The translations under genes were made by a program, and so were the position numbers. A stretch of 64,000 nucleotides of DNA from Paracyclopina nana. Lineage: Eukaryota > Arthropoda > Copepoda > Cyclopoida > Cyclopettidae. The stretch is from the NCBI GenBank assembly GCA_019096065.1, contig JAGUCH010000003.1:7998001-8062000 (forward strand). The letters run 5' to 3'. Below are positions 28,027-37,400 of this stretch, piece after piece (position 1 is the first letter of the stretch; each line of letters starts with the position of its first letter). The notes beneath the pieces were generated by a model. It was given only the letters and a program-made list of their open reading frames with translations. It was not told where the DNA came from and made no database searches.

Positions 28027-28308
28027 CATCAAATATCTCTTGAGCCTCAGCTCGTCACTCGATGATGCACTGAAACGCACAAAACTGCAACAGCTACGCA
28101 CTGGTGTGAGCAGCTGAGGTTCCAAGTCTTTGGAGGATCCAGAAGAGGCTGTTGTCTGCTGCTGCCTGTGTTGACCGCAGAACTGAGAGAAAGCACGGGG
28201 ATGCTCAGCTATTTCCATCAGCTGATCATTGGTGAGCCCTACAAAAGAGGCAGGACTGGTTAAGCTTGGTGTCCGGCTCTTTTTGGGATCTTCTCCACCC
28301 TCTGCCAT
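28027..28308 (-). CDS. coiled-coil protein, exon 1 (N-terminal)
   Basis: 94 codons from ATG at 28308 (context CAAAATGGC, a good eukaryotic start) to a GT donor at 28026. The N-terminus is MAEGGEDPKKSRTPSLTSPA, then FVGLTNDQLMEIAEHPRAF, a short helical motif, then a Ser/Gln-rich linker. The predicted full protein is 236 residues. The layout of an LTxxQLxEI-type N-terminal motif followed by an ERD-containing coiled coil loosely recalls the Mod(r) domain of the ESCRT-I subunit VPS37, and the length is in that range. The later part of the protein does not align convincingly, so this is a weak suggestion only. A G+C-rich, CpG-containing block at 28390-28437 just upstream may be its promoter. Confidence 0.6.
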
Positions 28309-28389
28309 TTTGAGGTTTTTTCGAAATCTTTGTTGAGAAAATCCTGTGTGCACGACCCAGCCGCATGGCGCAGCTGTTATTATTTACTT

Positions 28390-28462
28390 GACCTGGCCCG
28401 TTGACCGGCGCGCCGCACCGACACGCAAATGGCGCGAGCTCTTTGTGTCATTATAAAAACTG
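28390..28462. promoter_or_regulatory. candidate bidirectional promoter block
   Basis: A short G+C-rich stretch containing GGCGCGCC lies just upstream of the minus-strand start at 28308. On the + strand it is followed by TTATAAAAACTG, a TATA-like box pointing towards an open frame starting at 28790 and, further on, the + strand gene at 30.6 kb. Promoter activity is inferred from composition only. Confidence 0.3.
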
Positions 28463-28789
28463 AGTAACTGCAAAGCATGAACTCACCGGAATTTTTGTCT
28501 CTCCTTTACGAATGAAAAGACTTGTGTGTGATTAGCGTGCCAAATGAATTTTTCCCATTTTACTGTTGATTGTGCGTCATACTTTGTCAAATGACGTAGT
28601 ACAGCTGACATTAAAAAAATCCGGTTCGTTGTGCGTTAAGTCATAAAGTAAATGTTTTTTATCCTACAGCGATTGTTTTTGCTCACTCTTCTGACCTTTG
28701 TCGTTTGGCAGTGGAGCGAAAATCTGGAGGCCAAAAAAAGTTTTTGGCTTTTTCTGTGAACAACACAAAGCTTATGTAGTGGTGTATAA

Positions 28790-29035
28790 ATGACCGGGAG
28801 CCACGGAGGCCATACATCAATGGAGTTGTCGAGGCCAAACCTCATGATGAAGCATTGCCAGTGCCTCAATCGCATACCAGATTTTCCTGCGAAACAGCAA
28901 CAACTTCTATTGCTTTCTTATCTAGCAAAGTTGTTCTTTTTTCCCTCAGCATTCTCCCCAAGGGACATAATCTTCACGAGCACAAATTCGTCTCAGGTGT
29001 CACGTAAAAAAGCATCAAGTTCTTCTTCGGACTAA
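28790..29035 (+). CDS. possible 5' exon or small ORF, unrecognised
   Basis: 81-codon frame beginning MTGSHGGHTSMELSRP, about 330 bases past the TATA-like box. It could be the first coding exon of the + strand gene whose last exons are at 30629-31781, or chance. There is no domain and no clear donor; an overlapping minus-strand frame also exists. Low confidence. Confidence 0.2.
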   Translation: MTGSHGGHTSMELSRPNLMMKHCQCLNRIPDFPAKQQQLLLLSYLAKLFFFPSAFSPRDIIFTSTNSSQVSRKKASSSSSD

Positions 29036-30628
29036 AATGTAGGCTAATACTCATTTGTCCCCAAAAATTTACGGCTCATCTTAGCCGAGGAGAGCTACTG
29101 TCAATTCCATATAATGCACATGCATTGCTTTCTAATAATTAATAGGTTGCATTTGATGCAGCCTTATTTTGATTGCATTCATTAAATGAACTGAGCTGTT
29201 GCACAGCCACATTAATTATCATGCAACACCTAATAGCGAGCCAAGCAGGGTCAAAATTTCAGGGTTTAGTGCCATTTCACATAAATCTCATTTAGTGCTG
29301 CGATGCCAAGGTACATTAAAAGTCTGCAGCAGCTAACTTGCGAGGCAGGTGAAAAGGGGGGAAAATTCGCTCTTTTTGCTGATGGAACGGAATGTTGTCA
29401 ACTTTGGGTGTTTGTTACATTTGTAAATTGCTCAGATGTATTAGTAGCAAAAAACAACTCGTGAGCTAGGAGAGGATTTGAGTTGAGAGAGCAAATGTCC
29501 TGTGACACCTGAAATCCTAAGAAAAACGATCGTTTGCAATCGAAGACTTTGCAGAGAGCTACCCAACTTGGATTTATTGCAGCAAAAATTAAATGATCAG
29601 GTGATGCTTTGTATCAAGAACAAAGTTGTTTATTTGATCAGCTTCGGCTCCAGATTAAGCCACGTGCAATAAAGATAAGCTGATATGTGGCACTGTTGGG
29701 TCGTTTTGTGTCCACATCTAAAATGTTGAGATAATTCTAGAGTCAATTCAAAGGGCGCTTGATTCATCTTTTTTGTTCTTATGCTCTATGTTGACTCAGA
29801 GCTAATATTTCCTTTTTGCTTGTTGCTTCGTATTGATGAATCTACAATTGCATAATATTTTCTTGGAGTCTCACTCTAAGAATTAGTCTTTTTAATGCTA
29901 ATTTAAGTGCTATAGCAATATTGCTTTTAATGACAACATTTTTTTCTCGCTTAGAAGCTTTGGAAAAGCTACTAGATTTTCTCTGAAGCATTCCTCAGCT
30001 GATAACAAATATCAACATCGTTTGACATCAAATCAGTAAGGTCCATCGAGTGTATAGAAGCAGAACTCTAGAGTTTGCAAGATTACAGGCGATTGGAAAC
30101 TTGTGAAAATTCGTCGTATTCCATGAGAATTAAGTGATTCCGGAGAATCAGAAAAGGTACGAAGATTACTATTTTTTGCAGTTATTAAGCGAGCCTTCAA
30201 TTTTCAGCGGAGGCTTTCGCAACTCTTTTACAAATAAGGCCTCAAAGCGTAGTAAATGATCTGGACGAAGGATTTTCTGCTTGATGATGACAATTCTATG
30301 ATGAGATTGACTGCATGCGAAAAATTGATCATATTCCCTACATCAAGAGAAAATCGCATCCCTAAACAATAGATAATTTCAGAAAGCAACAAATACATTT
30401 CAGTTGTCGTCATTTTACTTGAATTATGTCCATTCAAGCTATGGATGCCCGGAACTTTGTAAGAGCTCAAGGAGTTTTGAAAGCTCTAATAAATAGAGAG
30501 GCACTACAAACAAGTAGCTAACTAATATGATTTATAGTCAAGTTGTAATAATTATTGAAAAGTTATGCCCTCTCTTTTGTTGTGCCTCTGGTATATCTTT
30601 GCTGTTCATTAATGTGGCTATTTTGTAG
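29036..30628. other. probable intron or upstream region of the + strand gene at 30.6 kb
   Basis: A+T-rich, without a convincing exon. An acceptor-like TTTTCAG at about 30207 is followed by a 16-codon frame (GGFRNSFTNKASKRSK) without a clear donor. Upstream coding exons of the next gene should lie here or further left. Confidence 0.4.
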
Positions 30629-30667
30629 GACAACCAGTTCAGTGGGCCTATGGCATCAGAAAGTCTC
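30629..30667 (+). CDS. unrecognised gene, 39-nt micro-exon
   Basis: Bounded by TTTTGTAG on the left and GTAAGA on the right; encodes exactly 13 codons (DNQFSGPMASESL) in phase 0. Support comes from consistent phase with the next three exons and proper splice borders. It is the first exon I can identify; the true start codon lies upstream. Confidence 0.55.
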
Positions 30668-30720
30668 GTAAGATTCGTCTTTAAGTGAATCCGGATTCAT
30701 ACTAATAGATGAGTTTTTAG

Positions 30721-30759
30721 GCTTTCCCTCCGCCAACTAGCAGTGGAGTGCCTCAACTG
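30721..30759 (+). CDS. unrecognised gene, second 39-nt micro-exon
   Basis: Bounded by GAGTTTTTAG and GTGAGC; encodes 13 codons (AFPPPTSSGVPQL), again phase 0 at both ends. It is Pro/Ser-rich and probably a linker. It has the same length and phase as the preceding exon, and either or both can be skipped without breaking the frame. Confidence 0.6.
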
Positions 30760-30927
30760 GTGAGCTCCAATTATTATAGCTAAACAGATAATTATGAATG
30801 TTACTTATGCGTTGTTTCATGTAGCCTCCATTAATCCCTTCCCGTTCCCCTCGGGTAAGCTGACTAATCCAACTTACAAAATTGTGGCATTTTATCTATC
30901 TCACTTTATCCCCTCCAATTGGTGTAG

Positions 30928-31222
30928 CCATTCAAGCCACATGACGAATTGGTGACCATTCATGAAAATGGTGAAAAATATCCTCAATTCATTGAAGGCA
31001 AATACAACATGAAAAGTACGGCATCATTTCATTTTACTCGGTTAGGGTCTTTAAAAGTGAGCTTTCTAGAGAAGGGAACTGTGATTCTGGCTCGTGGGAA
31101 AACCTCAACTTTGAGGCTGTCACCAAATCCAACATCCGGAACTTTTGCAGTTGGAGTCGTGCATGGCTCTCCGGATTACTTCACTGACAAGATTGTCCAG
31201 CTGCAAAATCGGACTCCCAAAG
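30928..31222 (+). CDS. unrecognised gene, penultimate exon
   Basis: Starts after ATTGGTGTAG in phase 0 (PFKPHDELVTIHENGEKYPQ) and ends CCCAAAG|GTATGC in phase 1. It encodes 98 residues that look like alternating beta strands (ASFHFTRLGSLKVSFLEKGT, TFAVGVVHGSPDYF). No signal peptide or catalytic motif is visible. I do not recognise the family. Confidence 0.8.
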
Positions 31223-31275
31223 GTATGCATATTCATTTTTAAAAATTACACCGATAATTTAGTGCCTCTAATTAG

Positions 31276-31781
31276 GCATTCACCCGAAAAAGAAGGATTT
31301 CACCCGTGGAGATGAGCCGGTGTTCAGCATTTGGACTGACAGAACTGCAAAAACGACCATCACTTACCTGGACCTGAATGTGGGCAAGTACAAAAGTGTG
31401 AAAATGGCCATTGTCCACTTGGCAAGCGAGAGGGATATGTACTTGAACTTTAATACGGAGTCCACTGCCCTTTGCCTGGAATCCATGGGGCAAATGTGGA
31501 ACTTGGTGGTTTTGCAGCTCACTGAAACTGAGGCCAATTACGAAGCTGGATTTCGAGAGTTGGACAAGATGGAGGAGCAGAAAATTCCGATCAAAATTGT
31601 CTCAGTTTTGCGAAGGAATGCTGTACCACCATACTCCAAAAATTCAGCTGAGAGCTCACTGCACCAAATTGTGGCCAAGGAAATTGCTGACATGAACCAG
31701 TTTGAATTGCATCAGGTTTATCATTTCATAGCAAGCATAAAAAGCAGAAGAATGCAATCTCCTGTTTCCTCAAATGAATAA
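31276..31781 (+). CDS. unrecognised gene, last exon
   Basis: Starts after CTAATTAG with two bases completing the split codon (phase 1), so reading is continuous with the previous exon (QNRTPKG, then IHPKKKDFTRGDEP). It encodes a further 168 residues to a TAA stop. The first half continues a strand-rich fold (FSIWTDRTAKTTITYLDLNV, VKMAIVHLASERDMYLNF). The C-terminus is helical and charged (FRELDKMEEQKIPIKIV, EIADMNQFELHQVYHFIASI). The four known exons give 292 residues. The combination of a beta-rich N-part and a helical end does not match a family I can name. Confidence 0.85.
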
Positions 31782-31813
31782 CCAACAATTTGCTCAACTT
31801 GGTATGGTAGACA

Positions 31814-31819
31814 TTAAAA
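31814..31819 (+). terminator. candidate ATTAAA poly(A) signal
   Basis: ATTAAA about 35 bases past the TAA stop of the + strand gene. The position is plausible for a short 3' UTR. Confidence 0.35.
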
Positions 31820-33867
31820 TTGCTCAAATAACATGACAAAGATCACACACAAAAAAAACAACACTTTTAATCATCGATTCATCATGTCCAGAATATTCGG
31901 GAAGAAACTTGACAAGAGCTAGGTATTGATTTTCAGATTTAGATTGCCAAGAAATCTAGAGGGATCTTAGTTTTCTGATAAAAAAGTGTAAATAGAGGAG
32001 CTGGGTTAGTTTGCATTTGGTACTGTCAGATATGACATTTCAAAATACATTTCAACTTCTTTAAAGATAAATGCCATTTCAAGTTTAACATACTGGCTCT
32101 CCATCTAACTTAAGAATTATGAAAAAGCCATGTTGATTATTTCTACCTTTTTTTGGACGAGCCAGTCTTTTGAGTCTTTATCTGAGACTTTTTTTAAGTT
32201 CATGCTCCATCTGTTATTAACTCTTTAAGCCGTAATATAGCAAATTCGCATGAGTCGAAGAAAAATGTATTTGTAAAAAAGTAATTTTTTGTGTGTAGTC
32301 AAGACGACTGTGGATTTAAGTTTTCAGTCTTGTTTTTGCTCTCGGATTTGTTGATGTTTGCCAAACATGCTTGATGTAGTGAATGTACTACACATCAAGG
32401 CTTTGAAGCAAGTTAATTACATTTATGGACATAGGTCATCAAAGCATGATAAGATGGCTGTGATAGATGTCTCAAGTACAGGCAACCGCATTCCTTTTTT
32501 GTAAGATATATTTCTGCAGAACTGATTATTCTAACAGAACCGAAAAAGGTGATTTTCTACAAATCCTACCACAATTTTTTTCGCCAACTCTTACCAATTA
32601 ATAGTACTTGATTGAGTCTCCTCGTTTGCAATTGTTTTTTCTGAGAGACTTCTCGGAAATTAGCCTTAACAAGCTCTCAATGAATAAAAGACGTCGACAG
32701 TTTAATTGGCAAATAATCATAGCTGGCAGATCGTGCCAGTTAGGAAGTTTAGCGCAAAAGTGTTCTACAAATCAGCCAAACGACAGAAATTAGTTTTGAT
32801 GAGATAATTTCAGAATGAGCTCAAGTGTTGGTATCTTTTTTTATAAGGATTTTTTAATGGCTTGTATTTTATTCTAAACTTGTTCTATCAAGCTCTTCAG
32901 AATAAGTAGTGCTTAGCAACCCTCGAACGTGAATACTATTTTGCTAAATTATAATTTATAAATAGTCTACAATTTTCATCTCAAAGTGTTTGACAGCTTG
33001 GTAGACTTATTACGATAATGTCCATAATTCTATCATTTTAAAAATGGAATAGCTATCGTGCCTATAATTGCTTTTTTATCAACTTTTCTCTCGAACTTCT
33101 CAATGGAATGCGTGAAAAGTGGCCATTTTTAATTAGGCACCGCTGTTGCTAGACTTTTACATATGCATGTAATGACGAATGACTAGTTTTGACCAGATTT
33201 TTGTACGCTAAACCATGTTGGCAATTAGCAGCAGATCAACTGCCTTAACATTACCTTTAATTATGAACGTCACTTATTTAGCCATGGGTAGGGCTGTGAT
33301 TTTTCAGACATTTCCTAAAAACGTTCGTGCCTGCCATGCATTTAAACTGAAAGGCTAATTTCAACCCATCAGATTTATTGTATGAGCTGAGGTATGATTA
33401 TACGTACTAATGAGATAATGGAGTAATCTGTATCATCCTCGTAATAACTGAAAAATATCGAGGCTTTTTTGATTAGCAATGTAGCTTAGCCATGGATCAC
33501 TTGCTCATCATTCAGGTGAAATTACCAACGTTACATCACCTTCAATGGTGTATTGAGAGTATTGATGATAACATGAAGATACTTGCCAAATAATAGTAGC
33601 CTTTTTTAGGTAACTTCGTAACTTCATCGCAGTGAAAGGCGCTCATAATCAAAGCCAAAAGTCAGAGCATTAGCGGATTTTTAGCCCTCCTTCATCTTCT
33701 TGTTAATTATAGATTTCTGATGCAAGAGAGATAAGAGAGAGCAGGTTTCACAAATATTACATCCAATTTATATGCTATTTTTCTCCTATGATTTTCCAGT
33801 CAGGTACAGTACCAACAAACATCATTCAATTGTTAATTAGGTGTTGCTTTTTTGCAGCCACCAAGCG
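31820..33867. other. intergenic region between convergent genes
   Basis: A+T-rich, no supportable gene. It separates the 3' end of the + strand gene from the 3' end of the minus-strand receptor. The receptor 3' UTR lies in its right part; an AATAAA on the minus strand occurs near 33371. Confidence 0.5.
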
Positions 33868-34453
33868 CTAGAAAGCAGTTTCGAGGAGCGTTTTTTCTTC
33901 AAAGCTTTGCTGAATAGCTTGTCCATTTTCCGGGCTGGAAATCGACTCCTCATTGGGGACCAAGTACTTGACCTTGCCAGCGCAAATCTTCACTCTCCTC
34001 TTGGTCACGATCTCCCTCTCAATGGCGATGGGAGCTTTCTCGCTGCATGGAGCTAAAATTGTGGGCGACAATGGCATCAAGCTGGAGCAGGGGTTGTTGT
34101 TTTGGCTCGGCATTTCGGTGAGGTTGTTCCTATCCTGTGTGGCATGGTTGTTGCTCTTTCTTGGCAGACATTTGGGCCAGCATTTCTGCACGAGAATGCC
34201 CCTGAAGCTTTCGTTGAGCAGGCTGTACAAGATGGGGTTTGCGATGGGGGTCAAAACACCTGCCAAAAGAGATAGCGTGTAGGCGAAGGAAGCCATGACA
34301 GCCCTCTCTGGAAGCCAGTGGGGAGCAAAGTCGTAGATGAGGCAAAAGATGACCATGGGAGCCCAGCAAATGAAAAAGACGATGGTGATGGATGCCAGCA
34401 AGATATTAGTGCGCGTTCGTCGTCGGTTCACCTCCTCGTGTTGGCTTGGAGGC
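33868..34453 (-). CDS. NPF/Y-type receptor exon 4: ICL3, TM6, TM7, C-tail
   Basis: Follows a TTTTTAG acceptor and completes the Arg codon split after KLKS-type sequence in exon 3. It encodes ICL3 (PPSQHEEVNRRRTRT), TM6 (IVFFICWAPMVIFCLI, with the CWxP switch), ECL3, TM7 (LTPIANPILYSLLNESF, NPxxY) and a roughly 110-residue tail. A Cys-rich juxtamembrane segment (KCWPKC) could be palmitoylated. Stop at 33868. The frame stays open upstream to 34680 but that part is intron, because the acceptor and the family alignment start at ICL3. Confidence 0.9.
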
Positions 34454-37400
34454 CTAAAAAGTACGCAAAGCATGATTGAAAAGCCATCAGGTTGCATAAG
34501 GCTCAGCCAAGGATGATATGCCAAAGTACAAATAATGTTATGAGGGAAAAGGCTCAAAAGCGTGCTTTTGGCTGTGTTGCCAATGGGTTTAGGAATGGAA
34601 GTGCTCTTTTGAAGTTTTAAAGTTTGCCCTGTTGTTTTTCTACTTTCATCTAAAGTTGAGCTAGTTAATAATCTTTGCAAACTTTACTTTTTCCTCTACT
34701 TCATATGTAACACATGCATCAATCACTTTTTCAAAGCGCGGGTAGAGGCGAGTTTACAAAGTCATCCAGTCACGGCTTAAAAAAGTTTGTCAATATTGGA
34801 AAGTCTAGCCGTCAGCCAAGAAAATGCGGGCAATTATGAAAGCCAATGTGTCAGCGTAAATACAACGACGAATGTACAACTGTAATTTACGTTTTTCTTT
34901 GAGCATAAACAATGCATTTCCCATATTATGTCTTTTCCTCTATTTCTACCCTTTGAAGTTAGCATAAATATAGCTATGAAAGTGAAGTTTTGTAATGATG
35001 CAACGTTTTTTCGCTTAGTGTGCGACCTTGGAGCACACATATGCCTTTAATCACTTGGCAGAGTGCAATAGCGAGGCTGATGGGCAAACAAAAGTTACTC
35101 AAATACGGACAAAATCATTAACTGAGACCCCATTGCACTGATGTCAATCGAAGAATTGAGCATACATTTAAAATAACACTTCAAAACCTCATATTATAAA
35201 AAAGAATGAAGTCTGCAGCCTAGCAGTACGAATCGTTTTTTTAAAAAAAAGCGCAACAATGAACTTCTTGACACGTCTACAATTGCGACATAGGCTAATG
35301 ATATTTTTCATCCACTTTAATTATATTAGGCTGTTGCCAAGATGCCAAATATTCACGAGTTACTTGATGGTTTCATGCAGCCGTTTTCTTCCTTCAAAAA
35401 CCCAGGAAGCTTTCGCACTTAAGTCACTTTCTCAAATCCTATTTCTGGAAGCCTCGGTAGCTTTTTGGTAAGATAACGGTCCTCTTTAGCCTCACTACTC
35501 TTTTAGTTGATCCTTTTTTACCCTCTCAGAAATGAGAAATTGAAGCTATCAGAGCCTCCCACAATTTCAAATTAAGAGTAGCTCCCATGACTACTTCCCT
35601 TGAGCATTCATACTTGATGAATTTGAATCCTCCAGGCAACCAGGATTCAACCAGAGAAAACACCGATCCAGACTGGGCGATCAAATCCGATGAGCCCTGG
35701 CTTTTCCCCTGGAGGGACGACCAAGAGAGCTCAATCCACTCCTTGCAGGAAGCAGATCCAGGCAAATCCTATCCTGGATAGGATTTCTCCATGCCTAATA
35801 TCAAATGTTTGCTACTGTCAAAAATACACTATGTTAACAGTTAGGCGGCAAATTCACAAGTGCTTTATTGTTCAAAATATTCAGCTGACAATAGCGGTAA
35901 TTCTACAGACAATTCTCGCAACCTCTATTCTTATCAATTCCCCCCCCGTGTCCTCAAGGGGCTTGAGGACGCAAAAATGAAAGGGGATAGCCTTCCTCGG
36001 GCATGGCTCCAAGCAGCTCGTCGGAGACTTCAATATCCACCTCCAAATTGTCGTCCTCGGCGATTCTTTTCTTCCAGGTAATGTTTTGAGTGAGCGTGAT
36101 GGCCATGGAGTGAAAAGGGGCGCACGCGAAGTAGTCCTCAATCAGTCTGAGAAATGGGACGGTCATGTGATGATGTGCGGAGTGCCCGTAAAACTTGCAT
36201 CTAGCGCAGCGAGACATCATTAGTGGGCAGACGGCAAGGATGTGGTGCAGACTTCCACAAGGCGGGTAGACGCACCGGACTTTCTTCTTGCGGCAATCGA
36301 TTCTTGGCAGCGGCAACCTTTTTGCTACTTTTACATCCCTCAGTGCAGACATGTTCTCATTGACAGTTACTTGTACAGTGTCTGCAGCAGCTGCAGGCAC
36401 TTCGGCAAGCTGAGCCTCTTCCTGTGTGGCGCAGTGATTGGAAGTGGCGCATTTAAGGCACCGATGCGGAAAAGCAGCGCCGTGGTCAAACAACTCGTCG
36501 ATGGCTTGATTGAGCGACAAGATAGTCAAATCTCCACAATCGGCAATGTCCGTCAAGTCGGCTACCAAGGAGGGGGTACAACTGGCTAAATCGACAGGTC
36601 TATCCATTGGAGGATCAGCCATTTTGCTCAGCACGGTCTCGTCGTCGTTGACAGTCAACGAGCCTTGCGTGAAGTACATGAATGCCGGCCCTGGTTTGAC
36701 GTTGTGCACGTCCATGTATTCTTTGCTTCCAAACGGGCGCACATCTTTTTCTCCTCTGGCAGGAATGGATGCCATTTGTGGTACATCTTGCACTTGATCC
36801 AGTAGGAAGATCATTTGTCTCATGGCATCTGCTCGATCGGGGTAGTTGAGAGTCTCCATGATTGCGACAGCTTCACGCGTGAGGAAGACCAGTGGTACCA
36901 CAGCTTCATAGACAAGGTACAAAACTGCCAGTTTGTGCCAGTCTTCCCATGATTTGGAGTAATCAACATGGGAGATGTTGAGCAAGATTCTTCCCTGGTA
37001 CTCCTGAAAGAGCTCATCGCCCAGCACTTCTTGCAGCACTTTAGCTCCCTTTTTGTCTCCCTTGCGCTCAGGTCTCACTGGTTCGAAGACCACGGGCAGC
37101 CCGAGTTGCGTAGCAACAAACAGCGATCCCGTTTTAACATGGAGGATATCTTCATCAGGTTGAGGAAAGGCGAAGGCAGCGCGGTTGGTTGCTTCGCACA
37201 AGCCCTTGGCTTGTATGCCAATAGCCGCAAGACATCTTCGTTGCCTAGTGACGCCAAATTGGTATTTTCGCACCGTTTTGTCTTCCAACAGCTTGACGAT
37301 GATTGGAGGCACGTCCACACCCCTTGTCGGCTCTCCTAGGCCTCCGGAGTTGACTTGGATAGCCAGGGCAACGCCGGCTAAGTTGGCAATCACCAAGACC

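Noticed and set aside
34454-34680. Receptor exon 4 extending 5' to 34680
   Set aside because: A clear TTTTTAG acceptor, the split-codon phase with exon 3 and the family alignment all place the border at 34453.
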